Source of the DNA: Welwitschia mirabilis
Taxonomy: Eukaryota; Gnetophyta; Gnetopsida; Welwitschiales
Length of the DNA: 22,972 nucleotides
NCBI GenBank assembly: GCA_051453625.1
Contig: JBOZIK010000001.1
Coordinates: 107,582,126-107,605,097, forward strand
Reading direction: 5' to 3'
Position numbers and translations under genes: made by a program
Notes under the pieces: model-generated
What the model was told of the DNA's origin: nothing
Database searches by the model: none
What the model saw: only the letters and a program-made list of their open reading frames with translations
Part shown: positions 1 through 9,552 of the stretch, piece after piece
Layout of the letters: each line of letters starts with the position of its first letter
Numbering within the stretch: the stretch's first letter is position 1

Positions 1-415
1 AGGGCATTCATTTGAAAGCAAATGTTTCAAAGGGAGAGGTGAAAGTAGTTTTAAATTGGTTTTCACTTGCTATACAAATCTGATTATAAAACTATATCCA
101 TCAAAAAATTAATAGTAGGCAAAACCTTGAATTCTATCAAGAACTCGATCAAGAAAGGGTAAAAGGCAATGATATTTTTTAGTGACCTCATTAAGTTTTC
201 TAAAATTGATGCACATTCTCTATTTCCCACCTTTCTTGGAAACCACTGTTAAAGGGCTAATCCACACACTATCAGCTATGACGTATATAATTCTAGCATC
301 TATAAGTTTAATGATTTCATCTTTGATGATTTATTTAAGGGTTGTATTTAGTCTTTTTTGGGATTGCCTAACAGGTTTAGCATTATCTTCAAGGTAGACT
401 TTATATTAAACTATG
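1..415 (-). pseudogene. E1 reverse transcriptase, N-terminal part, broken
   Basis: Antisense translation gives the start of an Athila-type RT: YKVYLEDNAKPVRQ near 415-370, then IKDEIIKLIDARIIYVIADS, then SKKGGK*RMCINFRKLNEV near 240-185, and FFDGYS near 110. These match the region just before and inside RT motifs A and B of plant gypsy elements. The stop within KKGGK*RMCI falls where the family has Trp (TGG to TAG, 220-222). The gene leaves the window at its left edge before the catalytic YxDD box. The function would have been copying element RNA into DNA in the particle; here it is a fossil. The plus-strand reading frame at 182-397 is only the shadow of this gene. Confidence 0.85.
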
Positions 416-865
416 AAAAGAGAAATGATATCTAAGTCTTTATGTATCCAAGTAAAGGCATTTTTCTTTGAATTTAAGAGGGAGATCAAAGAGTATTCTT
501 GTTGAGGAGTGAGAAGGTCAATGATTATTAAAGGTTTCATTTGATTTTTAGAAAGAAAAATGTATTTTAATCCTTAGGGAAATTTCTTAAGTTCATGGTT
601 GATATGCTGGGCTATCATCCCATCTATCATGGGGTGACAGATGTGGAATGACACTCTTCAAAAGATTTTTCTAGTAAGTAAAAATGTTGAGCTTCTTCTC
701 ATTCTTTAAGTTCTTCATCCTTAGACTTAATAAAGTTTTTTCCAGTGGGGTAATCATACAAAGTTAGTTCNNNNNNNNNNTCTCTCTTCTATTGGTCGAT
801 GTTGTAAAAACAAGGTTGGTTTCAATTCATCTTCAATGTTAAAATCAGTTTATGTATCTTTCTCG
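416..865 (-). other. E1 protease-RT spacer
   Basis: Poorly conserved linker between protease and RT. Parts align with the equivalent spacer in E2 (about 16470-16940) and E3 (about 21555-21840), for example around 545-600. It holds a 10-N gap at 771-780. No domain is recognised. Confidence 0.6.
771..780. other. assembly gap, 10 N
   Basis: Run of ten N inside the protease-RT spacer of E1. Its true length is unknown. Confidence 0.99.
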
Positions 866-1330
866 GTAGCATCAAAGACTTTAATTGTAATTTCTTTGTT
901 GTCAAAATAGTATCTCATCATGCCAGATCATGTTTTAATGATACAATTGACAGTTGCACAAAAGGCTCTTCCTTAAAGTATTAGATATCCTCCATCATGT
1001 TCTATCTCAATTATGACAACATCAATGGAATAGAAAGCTTCCTCAATTTGGATAACTAGGTCTTTGATAATTTCTAATGGTCTCTTGATTTGGGTATCAG
1101 CTAATTCCAAGATGATAGGTGTAGGTTCAACTCTACTTTATAACCTAAGTTTTTTACATATGTGAAGAGGTATGATGTTTATACTAATGCCTATGTCAAT
1201 CAAAGCCTTTTGAATTATTTTGTTTCTTTTTAAGGTAATACTTACAATTGCAGCCCCAGTGTTTCTGAATTTAGGAATTTTTGCATGACTAAGTTAGAAA
1301 GAGATTGAACAAGAAAAACTTTGCTAGGAA
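866..1330 (-). pseudogene. E1 retropepsin-like aspartic protease
   Basis: Gag-pol protease domain, which in a live element cleaves the polyprotein. Antisense translation shows the active-site loop ALIDIGISINIIPLHICKKL, with the catalytic Asp codon at 1195-1197. It continues with RVEPTPIILELADTQIKRPL and then IDVVIIEIEHDGGY..QGRAFCATVNCIIKT, the C-terminal half typical of plant Athila proteases, where the loop reads D-L/I-G instead of DTG/DSG. This is the least damaged protease of the three copies: catalytic Asp and Gly are both present, but stops and frame changes occur on both sides. Upstream (right) it joins gag and downstream the spacer to RT. Confidence 0.85.
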
Positions 1331-3181
1331 TGATACATTTTTACTTTCTTCTTATTAAATTTTTCCATAACTTAGAATACTTGGGATTTTCTTGCAAGAG
1401 TTTCCAAAAGAATAGGTTGATGTTGACTTCTTGCGTTAAAGCTTTCAAGTTTTTATCAAAGGTAGGATTTGTGCTCAATCTATCAAGCTAAGGAATTTAT
1501 GGTTTCTTTCCTTTGTTTTCTTTTGAATTATTTTTAATAGAGGCCTTACTAGGTGATGTAGATGGAAGGTTTTAAAAATCTAAAATTTCCACATCATCTT
1601 CATCATTTGTTTCATTATTTTGTTTATAATTTAAAACCTCATAAGTAGAAGGTGTTGTATCCTTACCACTTTTTGTCACAATTCTTAAATCTCTTCTAAC
1701 TTCATTTGGGTTGAACATTGATTGGGATGCAAGAGATCCTTATGATCTTTGGTTAGCAAGCATTATTTTTTGAAGCACATTTACTATGTTTTCAATGTTG
1801 CTATTAGTTTTCTCCTGCACTTTTCTCATATGTTCTATAGATTCTCTAAGGGGATAATTGAGATTTTGTTGAAAATTGGGTTGAAATTGGAATTCTTGAA
1901 TCTATTTTCAAATGGTTTTCATTGAGATTACCCACCTAATATTTGTTGGAATTGTGGTTGGTTTTTAAAGTGAGGCTCTCTTTGGTTGAAGGCACAAAAT
2001 TCCTAAAACATTATTTCCTTATAAGTTGGTAACAAAGGGGCATTCTTTTGTTAGATGACAGACATCTTCACAAAGTTCATAATTTGAAGTTGAGATTTCA
2101 TTCTTTACTACCTTTGCATCAACTATGATTTGGTTATACTTCTCCAAAGTAGTAGTAAAATATTTCATTAGGTTTGTTGCATTATTCCTTTCTTCTTCCT
2201 TGTCATGCTTTACTTCTTTTAAATCTTTTAGAATTTATCCTATAGTGCGATTTTCTTTACTAGATTTAGGCGAAGTTTGACTTACTTCTACCAAATTTTC
2301 TAGCACATTCCATGCATCATCTAGGCCTAAATTTAATAAGTTGAATCCACAAGAAAAATCTACAAGTTGTTTTATTTAAGAATTCAATCCACTGTAAAAA
2401 TAATCTACTAGTTCTTCTTTATGAGGTTCATTAATAGGATTGGAATGACTAGCAATTATAAAACGTTTATAAGTTATCACACAATTCTCATGAGTGTGTT
2501 GTTAAAATTTAGTTACTTCTTTTATTCTTTTCCTCATAGAACTCTCACTCAAAAATCTTTTAATAAATACTTTTTGCACTTGACTCCAAGATTTAAGGCT
2601 TTTATGTGGGATAGTTTTGAGCCAAACTTTTGCTCTTTCTCTAAGGGTGACTTGAAAAATAATCATGTAAGTTTGATCACTAATATGTTTTTTCCCATTT
2701 TTTGAGGTAAGCACAAGTTGTTCGATGTCAGCTAAATGTTGAAAAGGATCTTCCTTTGGTTCCCTTGAAAAAGTTGGATGAGCAATTAAATTTCTTAATT
2801 CTACATCATCTCCAAGAGGTAAATCAAAAGGATTTTGAATTTCACATTTTTGATTAATAGTTAAATCCCTAAGAGTAAGTTTGCATTCGGTGAAGAAGTA
2901 CCTATTATAATTAGAGTATTGAATGAAGTAACTTATTTTTGTTTTTATGATGCTTCTGATACGTTCGACATATTTAAAGAAACAATATGATCTACTTCTA
3001 CACTATAATTTTCTTTTGCAAAATTTGATTCTAAAACAATAAAAGCAAAAAAATCTTCTTCTTCAATTTTAGGAATTTGTATACCTGGATTTATCTCCAA
3101 TTTAAATAATTCTTCTCTAATATTTTCTTCAATTAGATTTCATTCCCTTTAATATTTTATCTTCTTACCAGAATTCATCAT
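1331..3181 (-). pseudogene. E1 gag (capsid and zinc knuckle), broken
   Basis: Structural gag gene of E1. A possible start is the double ATG ending at 3181 (MMNSGKK), just inside the leader. The N-terminal part reads LRDLTINQKCEIQNPFDLPL, then LRNLIAHPTFSREPKEDPFQ. The capsid domain (Retrotrans_gag type) is the open stretch 2714-2502 with LRERAKVWLKTIPHKSLKSW and QKVFIKRFLSESSMRKRI. It then runs to LQTFYN and a knuckle at 2040-2081 with spacing CX2CX4HX4C, whose first Cys is Tyr. The C-terminal linker (about 1800-1350) reads VLQKIMLANQRS and is shared with E3. Several stops and frameshifts make it a pseudogene. The plus-strand frame at 2421-2705 is its shadow. Confidence 0.85.
2040..2081 (-). 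other. gag zinc knuckle with first Cys changed to Tyr
   Basis: Translation Y-ELC-EDVC-H-LTKE-C fits CX2CX4HX4C except that position 1 is Tyr (TAT, 2079-2081) where Cys (TGT) is expected, a single G-to-A change. Such knuckles bind element RNA during packaging. Confidence 0.75.
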
Positions 3182-3534
3182 ATCCCTACATGCTCAAACA
3201 ACTAACCAAAAAAATGAAATAAAAAATAGCAGACTTTCATCCATCTAGTTGTGCGATGACAGATAAAATGATAGTTTATTATGAAGAAAAATAGAGAAAA
3301 ATTGTTAAAAAATAGAAACTAATTTTAAAATTTTAAATTGTCATGCCCTATGTCATCATGATGACAGAGAAAATGACAATATTCCTAAGAAAATTTGCAG
3401 AAAATAAAGTGATGTAAAAATAAACCTACTTTAAACTACACTATAAATACAACATTAACATAAATAAATAACTTGAATAATAGATTCAAGGTACTTATTT
3501 AATTAAAAATAATCCTTTTAGCTCCTTGCAGCCT
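3182..3534 (-). other. E1 untranslated leader between primer site and gag
   Basis: About 350 bases between the primer binding site and the putative gag start, as expected for the 5' leader of a gypsy element. No coding signal is seen. It contains a palindromic hairpin (3337-3380) and a second partial copy of the same motif (3255-3273), described separately. Confidence 0.65.
3337..3380. repeat. nested palindrome in E1 leader
   Basis: Outer arms ATTGTCAT (3337-3344) and ATGACAAT (3373-3380) are perfect reverse complements. Inside lies the perfect 16-base palindrome TGTCATCATGATGACA (3351-3366). The stretch 3360-3378 recurs with two changes at 3255-3273, 105 bases away. Confidence 0.85.
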
Positions 3535-3552
3535 TTCCCGATAATGGTGCCA
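3535..3552 (-). promoter_or_regulatory. primer binding site, tRNA-Asp type
   Basis: On the minus strand TGGCACCATTATCGGGAA lies three bases inside the LTR end. The usual Athila-lineage site, complementary to the 3' end of tRNA-Asp, is TGGCGCCGTTGCCGGGGA (from family knowledge). The differences are all transitions, as expected for decay of methylated DNA. It primes minus-strand DNA synthesis and fixes both the LTR boundary and the element's orientation. Confidence 0.88.
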
Positions 3553-4301
3553 AAATGTTGTGGTGTGAATTTATGCAATCTTAAAGCTTTTTAAGTAAAC
3601 CTGTAAATCAAATAACTTATAGAAAACACACTCAAGTATAGACAGGATTTCACCTGAATGTCATAATCTAATGAAGGCACTAGTCTTAAAGTTAGAAAAT
3701 TGATTTCCAAAGGTATTTTTAGTCTTTTGTCTTTTAATAACTGAAAGTAAATAACAATGCAAAAGTAATGCAAGATGAATGGATATGAAATGCAGTGAAT
3801 AGAAATGGAAATGGATTCTGCTTAGATCATAGTCCTTTATTTACAAAGACTAACTTCTGTATAACTTATATCAATGAAGAGGAGCATCTAATTAGTTCTT
3901 AACCAACATAAACTATGAGATCTATCCAAGTAATAATATGTAATATGCAATATGGAATTGAAATGGAATAGTAATGCAAATATAATACTAACCAAGATCA
4001 ACCTTGAAAAAGGTTGTTCTTATAATTTAAATAAATCACAAAACTATTACTTAATTATAACTAACTTAAACCATAAGGGACATTTACAGAATTGGAATGA
4101 AAAGAGAAATTATATTAACTCAAAGATTATTCAAGAATATTACATTCACTTACAATTATAATAATAGCACCTTAATGGAAGAGACTCAGCCTAACACCAA
4201 GAAGACTCCTTTCTGTAGCACTAGATGGACCTCTTGCCCTTCAACCCTCCATCACAAGTATCAAGTACAAAAGATCAAGAATAAATAAAGGAGAGGAAGT
4301 A

Positions 4302-4310
4302 TCTTTATAG
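4302..4310 (-). promoter_or_regulatory. TATA-like box in LTR1
   Basis: Minus strand CTATAAAGA lies at the position equivalent to TATAAATAAG in LTR3 (18075-18084). It is a likely core promoter at the U3/R border, judged only from motif and shared position. Confidence 0.45.
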
Positions 4311-4455
4311 TTTTTCATTTGAGGTTCTAGAAGAAAAACCCAAAATGTGGGAAACAAAAACCCTAACAACCTACATGGGTCACTTGACTCCATTTATAAA
4401 GATATTTCTTTCAAACATATAAAAATAGCTATCCTCCCATCTATTGTTGGTGTAA

Positions 4456-4655
4456 GATGCCTCCATGTTCTTCATGTGCTACTATCAGCCCCACAGCCTC
4501 TATCCATGTTAGTAGTGTCATCATCTTACATGCCGTGAGGATGATAGAAGGGACGATGCCATGTGCCATATGTCTCCATGTGCTGTTGTCATCCCTGCAG
4601 CCTCTGTTCATGTCAACAGTGTCATTGTCCTGCTTGTCGTGAGGATGACACAGGG
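4456..4655. repeat. imperfect tandem duplication of ~100 bp in LTR1
   Basis: Unit 1 (4456-4554) and unit 2 (4555-4655) are contiguous and both begin GATGCC. Shared text includes CATGTGCT, CAGCCTCT, GTGTCAT and GTGAGGATGA. Many differences are C/T or A/G transitions. LTR2 and LTR3 show no second copy at this place. Confidence 0.85.
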
Positions 4656-4912
4656 TATTATAGTCTTCCTTTTCTTCAATCTCAAAGGTAAGTCATTCTT
4701 TTACATCATAAAATCCTTCTTTCACATATGTAGTGTCAGAATATACCTGAGAAACTATCAAAAATGCCAAGTATTACATGTTATAGTGATCATACTAGCA
4801 GGTCTTCATAGTAATCAGTATTACATCAAACCTTATGTGAATGTCCTACAAAAGTACTCAAAATACATCATCAAATTCTTACAAATTGTCATAGAAATAA
4901 TGTCAATACTTT

Positions 4913-5400
4913 TAGATCTTATGAAGAAGAATTAAAATGGCTATAATATATTGAGTATCTTTTTAAATTAAAGAGCATATAAAACAAACTATGGATTTAA
5001 TATTCCACTATGTTCTTAATTAGGGATGTGATAACATGGTAGAGTTATATTAGTACATCAAAGAATGACTAGGTCGATTGATTAGATTTTACAAAATAAT
5101 TTGGAAAAGCTTTTATCTCAAATTACTTTGTTAAACATGAAAAGATGCAATTCAAATATTTATAATTAGAAAGAAGAAGTCTTGATGAACATGGAGAGGT
5201 TTTTAAATACTTACTAAGTATCAAATACATTATGACCTAGAGGAATTCATAAATGATTTCATAGAAATTCTTCCACCAAGAGTATATAATCTCATCTATT
5301 CTTTAGAACTAAAATTCCTCTAAGAAGCATATCAAAAGATCAAATACTATATGGAGATAGAGCAATAACTTCCCATTTAAGCTAAAAGGACTAATATCAT
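4913..5400 (+). pseudogene. chromovirus gag fragment
   Basis: One frame from about 4917 reads SYEEELKWL*YIEYLFKL, then YSTMFLIRDVITW*SYI, then FGKAFISNYFVKHEKM and FKYL*LERRSLDEHGEVF. This matches the capsid part of plant chromovirus gag, whose usual signature includes a TWW tripeptide and WEEFK..F...YF. Stops fall where Gln or Trp are expected. After about 5220 it continues in another frame as YDLEEFINDFIEILPPRVYN. The N-terminal part is missing because E1 sits there. No zinc knuckle could be read with confidence. Confidence 0.75.
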
Positions 5401-5690
5401 ACAATCACTATAATGACCATCAAAGTATCACACATATCACTACAATTACAAAATTAGACACTTGTAATAGTAACCAATTGTATAGATCCAACATGTTATT
5501 ACTACAAGAAGAAATGACATATCATAAGGAACTATCCAAACAAAAAGAAAACAACTAAGCAAGCCTTACCTATCACTAGATAAGGATAAATAAAAACTGG
5601 GAAGTAACTCTTTAAAACCATCTAAACATGCTTCTTATGAAATCAATTTTCAGTAATTAATCTTAAAAGAACTTTAAAAATTAAATATAA
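5401..5690 (+). other. chromovirus gag-protease linker
   Basis: About 290 bases with no readable domain. It is probably the decayed nucleocapsid and linker, by position only. It is A-rich with several stops in all frames. Confidence 0.45.
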
Positions 5691-5955
5691 TTTATTTCTC
5701 TTATTGATAGTAGTGTGAGTAATAACTTCATTTCATCAAAAATTATTAATTCTTTTTAAAATAAGATAAGTAGAGTCTAGCTCTAAAGTCAGAGTTATGA
5801 ACAATAAAGTAATAATATAATTAGATCTTTATGAAAATTTACATTCATCATAAATGATCTAAGATTTTTAAACAAATGATATTAGAAAATATGATTTAGT
5901 ATTAGGCATGTCTTTTCTAGATGAGTATAATGTAAAAACTCCATTCTACAAATAA
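5691..5955 (+). pseudogene. chromovirus aspartic protease
   Basis: Translation shows LIDSSVSNNFISSKIIN (Asp codon 5705-5707), matching the family loop LIDSGASHNFIS, with the Gly after DS replaced by Ser. Then, after a frame change, DLVLGMSFLDEYNVKTPF (5893-5945) is the C-terminal landmark of chromovirus proteases. The protease would cut the polyprotein; here the loop Gly is lost and the frames are broken. Confidence 0.78.
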
Positions 5956-6321
5956 ATCCTTTTTATACCAATCCTGTTTGGAAACTAGATCCTTGAATGG
6001 AAGATCAAGAAGAAACAAATTTTGTTTATGACAAATAGAAAAATGCATGGAGCCATTAGAACAACATAATTATTTTGTGCTATTATCACAAAGGAAGAGA
6101 AAGTTTGATTTCTAGAACAACTACATGACTTCCATGAAATATTCAAAGATAAAGTAGGCTTACCATTAAAGTAAAAAAGTTTAACATGATACAAATATTG
6201 TACTTGATGAATGACTAACTTCTCTGGCTTCATATTATTTTTTAGTTACTAAACTAAGATAAATCAAGTTACAAATAAAAAACTTATAAATGAAGGAAAA
6301 TCCTATCAAGTATATTACATT
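5956..6321 (+). other. chromovirus protease-RT linker
   Basis: Decayed linker. Part translates as EEKV*FLEQLHDFHEIFKDK (around 6100-6150), which resembles the segment before RT in chromoviruses. The minus-strand frame at 5985-6233 is a shadow. Confidence 0.5.
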
Positions 6322-6842
6322 GGGGAGTCAAAGTATTATTTATGAAGAAGAAGGATAGATCACTCCCCTTATGCATCAAGTCTTGATAATTAAATAAGGT
6401 AATCACTAAGAAGAAATATCTATCACCTATGATTGATGATTTATTTAATTAGCTATAGGGATTTTTTTTTTTTTTACCAAGATAGATCTAAAATCAAGAT
6501 ACTATTAAATATGCATCAAGGAAGAAAATTCCCCAAAAACAACTTTAAGAATAAGATAAGGCCACTTCAAATTCATGGTAATTATGTTTGGATAAAAAAT
6601 GCTCCAACTATGTTCATCACATTAATGAATAATATTTTTCATGTGTAACTGAATCAATTTATAGTTGTTTTTATCAATGATATTTTAATATATTCAAAGA
6701 ATAAGGAAGAAAATATCCAACATTTAAGAATAGTTTTGTGATTACTCAAAGATCATGAATTAATTCCCAAGTTAAGAAAATGTAAATTCTTTAAAAGTTC
6801 CATCAATTATTTAGGTTATATTACATCCAAAAAAGGTATCTA
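6322..6842 (+). pseudogene. chromovirus reverse transcriptase
   Basis: Order of motifs: VKVLFMKKKDRSLPLC, then LNKVITKKKYLSPMIDDLFN, a T14 run, TKIDLKS, KNAPTMFITLMNNIFHV, FIVVFINDILIYSKN, and YLGYITSKKG near 6840. The catalytic box, normally F.DD, reads FINDILIY with Asp to Asn at 6676-6678, so the enzyme is dead even ignoring the frame breaks. Open frame 6433-6648 covers only the middle. In life it would copy element RNA to DNA. It is followed by the connection region, with FLDLVGFYKYLI near 6915. Confidence 0.88.
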
Positions 6843-7074
6843 AACAAAGTCCAGTAAGGTGTAGGCAATAAGAGAATGACTAGAACCAAATAATATTATA
6901 GAATAAAAAGCTTCTTAGATCTTGTAGGATTTTATAAGTACTTAATCTAGAATTTCTTTTAAAATTACAAATTTACTAATAGATTTGAAAAAGAAAAGAG
7001 CTCCTTTTAGTTTTTATGGAAGATGCAAGAGTCTTTGTTTCATACTAAACTTTTATTGACTTCAACATCAATAT

Positions 7075-7440
7075 TAAATATTCAAAACATGGATAAAGAG
7101 TTTCTAGTGGCAACAAATGCATGTGGGGAAGTTATTGAAGTAGTGCTTATGTAAGAAGAATGAGTAGTTACATATGAATTATTAAATCTAAATAAGCATA
7201 AATAAGATTATCCTATACATGACTTGGAGCTACTCACCATTGTCCATGCCTTAAATATGTGAAGGCATTATCTAATCATAGGTAAGTTTTAAATAGACCA
7301 TAAAATTTTATGATTCTTGTAGAAATAAATTCTCCTAAATATGAGATAGAGATGATGGGTAAAAGTCTTAGTAGAATATTATTTTGATCTAAAATACATA
7401 CGTGGAAAAGAGAAAAAAGTAGTTAATGCACTTAGATAAA
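7075..7440 (+). pseudogene. chromovirus RNase H
   Basis: Reads FLVATNACGEVIEVVLM, then LNKHK*DYPIHDLELLTIVH, ALNMWRHYLIIGKF and FDLKYIRGKEKKVVNAL, the RNase H signature of plant gypsy elements. The first acidic residue of the DAS motif is Asn. It degrades the RNA strand of the hybrid in a live element. Stops occur throughout. Confidence 0.83.
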
Positions 7441-7599
7441 TGTGATGTATGATGATATGCGTAGTTAACTTGGAGATGGTTAAGGAAATCAATACACAAC
7501 TACCCCAAGGCACAACTACCCCAAGACTAACTATTCAAGAAAATTTGAAGGAAACTACTATAATAGAAGCAAGTTCAATCCTATCATTTAAATTTGGAT

Positions 7600-8304
7600 A
7601 ATGTGTTAATTAGGAATAAAAGATTTTTCATTCCATAAGGACCATGGTAGTGTAAACTCTTGCAAGAAGCTAATGAAGTTTCATACATGGGGAATCCTAG
7701 GTTTGCAAAAACTTATATCAACTTATGATGATAATAGTATTAGCTAGGAATGGAAATCCAAAAAAAGGGCTCATCAAAGGATGTTCAATTTCTTAAAAGA
7801 TCAATATGGAATAGAAAAGCTCAACTATATTCTTAAAGCCTTTGAAAGTATCAACATTAAAATGGAAGAATATTACAATGGACTTTATTAAAGAATTATG
7901 TAAAATAGCTAAATAGCATGATGTAATATTTGTATATATTGATAAGTTAACAAAGATGGATTATTTCATCCTAATTAAGACTATGATAGTAGTGGAAGAA
8001 ATTTCAAGATAGTTCATAAAATAGATTTTTAAATTACATGGTATCCTACAAATTATTATCACTAATCATGACCAAAAATTTGTATCAAATTATTGACAAG
8101 AATTCTTCAAGAAATTGGGAATGCAAGTATTCTTTAGTAATGCTTTTCATATCAAGAATAATGAATAAATAATATATTCGAATATATACTAATAAGTTAT
8201 GTCATAGAAAATCCCATTGGATGGGATGATTATCTCTATTTGGATAAATTTACTTATAATTATGAGTATTAGCCCTTCATTAAATGTGCCCCTTTTAAGC
8301 TATG
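7600..8304 (+). pseudogene. chromovirus integrase, cut by E2 LTR
   Basis: Segments in order: SYMGNPRFAKTYINL, QFLKRS, TMDFI (first catalytic Asp present), then KLHGILQIIITNHDQKFVSN, where the second catalytic Asp is Asn, and VFFSNAFHIKNNE near the third. The last readable part is NPIGWDDYLYLDKFTYNYEY, then APFKLC, the place where integrases normally read APFEALYGR. At exactly that point the text changes to TGTTGTGGTG, the end of LTR2. The rest of the integrase is displaced beyond the window. Confidence 0.83.
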
Positions 8305-9552
8305 TGTTGTGGTGCACATTTGTGAAAGTGTTATGTCCTTAAATAAATCCTAAAAATTCACCAAAATGTATATCTTATAATATAACATACTAATATAGAT
8401 AAGAGTGGACCCGAATGTTGTAATTCCATTAAAGACATAGGTAAGAATAAAGAGAATTGATTTCAAAAAGAAATACTTATGTAGTCTCTAAGTAGAATAA
8501 TAATAATGTAAAATAACAATGCAAATAAACACACTATGAGAAGCAAGGCTAATTTAAATGTAACATCTATTCAATTATCAATTTAACCTATCATGGAGAT
8601 TAATCTTGTATAATCTATATTAATCAAGGAAAGTTGTTACTAGACCAAAACCGACCTAATCTATTAGGCACAACCAACAAAATATAAAAACAATGAAAAC
8701 TTAATCTAAGAAATGAAATGCAATATAGCTAAACTAATAGTGTCAACCTTAATAAAGGTTATCCTCATGATCTATATCATAAATGAATATGTCATGGAAT
8801 CATAAGCAACATAAACCATAAAGGAGATAAACATGATAAATGATATGAAAAGAAAAACATAGTTTTGATTAAGTCAAACCAACATGTGTGTTACAAAGTA
8901 GCGGTACCTTAATGAAGGATGCACAACCAACATCAAAGAAGATGTCTCTTTACAATAACAAGAAATGGATCTCCTGCCCTCTAATCTCCTGTTATGAAAA
9001 TTTACAGTGTCAAAGAAGATAAGTCAGAGTCAAGGGTAAAGGAGGTATTTATTACAATAAAAAACTCTAAAAATAGTAAATGCTATCAGATGTAGTAAAA
9101 TCACACAACAAGGCACAACACACATAGAAAAATTTTGATGAATTTTTATCAAGCATTATATTTATGGATCATTCTATTGATCATCTAGACATAACAGGAG
9201 ATGATGTCACATCATATAGGATCCACATCAACTACCAGATTAATATAGTAAGTGTCCAAATCAACATAAGTTCTTTTATCATCTGTACTATTATCTAAAT
9301 AATAAGATGAACAATGGGCTTTGTAAAGATTTTTCTTATGTTAGATTATCCTCTTTAATTACAAAATTTCTACTTCAGATAGGAAGTATTGTAATTTGAT
9401 TTAAATGCTATCAAATGTAATAAAGATTGCATGTTTTTGTAATATTTGCCTTAGCTCTTCATTATTATCAAAACTGAGTATAAACTTATCTAATGTTCTA
9501 TAAAACTACTTAAAATGCCCTATCAAATACACATAATTTGGCATCACAACAT
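8305..9552 (-). repeat. LTR2: 3' LTR of E2
   Basis: 1248 bases with terminal inverted repeats TGTTGTGGTG at the left and CATCACAACA at the right. It aligns in order with LTR1 and LTR3; for example the AACCTTAATAAAGGTTATCC block (8749-8768) matches the equivalent block in both. The right end is bordered by a polypurine tract and the left end by chromovirus integrase, which marks it as the 3' LTR of a minus-strand element. No second copy of the LTR1 duplication is present. Confidence 0.88.

Larger units (their letters stand above)
1..4899 (-). mobile_element. E1: Athila-like Ty3/gypsy LTR retrotransposon, 5' part, decayed
   Basis: Minus-strand element read from right to left: 5' LTR (3556-4899), primer binding site (3535-3552), leader, gag, protease, then the start of reverse transcriptase at the left edge, where it leaves the window. 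The lineage call rests on the tRNA-Asp-type primer site, LTRs of about 1.25 kb, a DIG-type protease site and RT text such as KKGG..RMCI.FRKLNEV. Its right end abuts gag of a plus-strand chromovirus, so it was probably inserted there. Frames carry many stops and a 10-N gap. The 3' half and 3' LTR should lie to the left of the window. Confidence 0.85.
3556..4899 (-). repeat. LTR1: 5' LTR of E1
   Basis: The left end is fixed by TGTTGTGGTG next to the primer site. Blocks align with LTR2 and LTR3 in the same order: a GAATGTCATAAT-like block near 3655, the CCTTGAAAAAGGTTGT block near 4001-4016, a CCTTAATGGAAGAG block near 4170, then a GGAGAGGAAGTAT block before a TATA-like site. The right end is degenerate and set at about 4899 by aligning CATAGAAATA with CATCACAACA of LTR2, give or take about 15 bases. 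Its length, near 1.34 kb, exceeds LTR2 by about the size of an internal tandem duplication (4456-4655). Plus-strand reading frames here (4457-4935) have no protein-like content. Confidence 0.82.
4900..8304 (+). mobile_element. older plus-strand chromovirus-type Ty3/gypsy element, internal part
   Basis: Plus-strand order gag, PR, RT, RNase H, INT is the gypsy order. The RT text (LNKV.TKKKY..PMIDDLF, then KIDLKS) is of the chromovirus kind, unlike the Athila copies around it. Both ends are cut by minus-strand LTRs: gag by E1 at about 4899 and integrase by E2 at 8304. Frames are broken by many stops, and catalytic residues are lost in PR, RT and INT. It is the oldest layer of the nest. Its LTRs, and a chromodomain if it had one, are outside the window. 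Confidence 0.85.

Noticed and set aside
182-397. Plus-strand open frame of 71 residues
   Set aside because: Lies antisense to E1 reverse transcriptase text, which is clearly the real signal.
2421-2705. Plus-strand open frame of 94 residues
   Set aside because: Shadow of the E1 capsid domain on the minus strand (2714-2502).
3337-3380. Possible CRISPR or bacterial terminator hairpin
   Set aside because: Context is a plant LTR retrotransposon leader; there is no repeat-spacer array and no bacterial genes.
4347-4935. Three overlapping plus-strand frames
   Set aside because: Inside LTR1 and its tandem duplication; repetitive low-complexity translation with no domain.
5985-6233. Minus-strand frame of 82 residues
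   Set aside because: Antisense to the chromovirus protease-RT linker; no recognisable domain.
8305-9552. LTR2 as a solo LTR
   Set aside because: A polypurine tract and long E2 internal sequence follow it directly.
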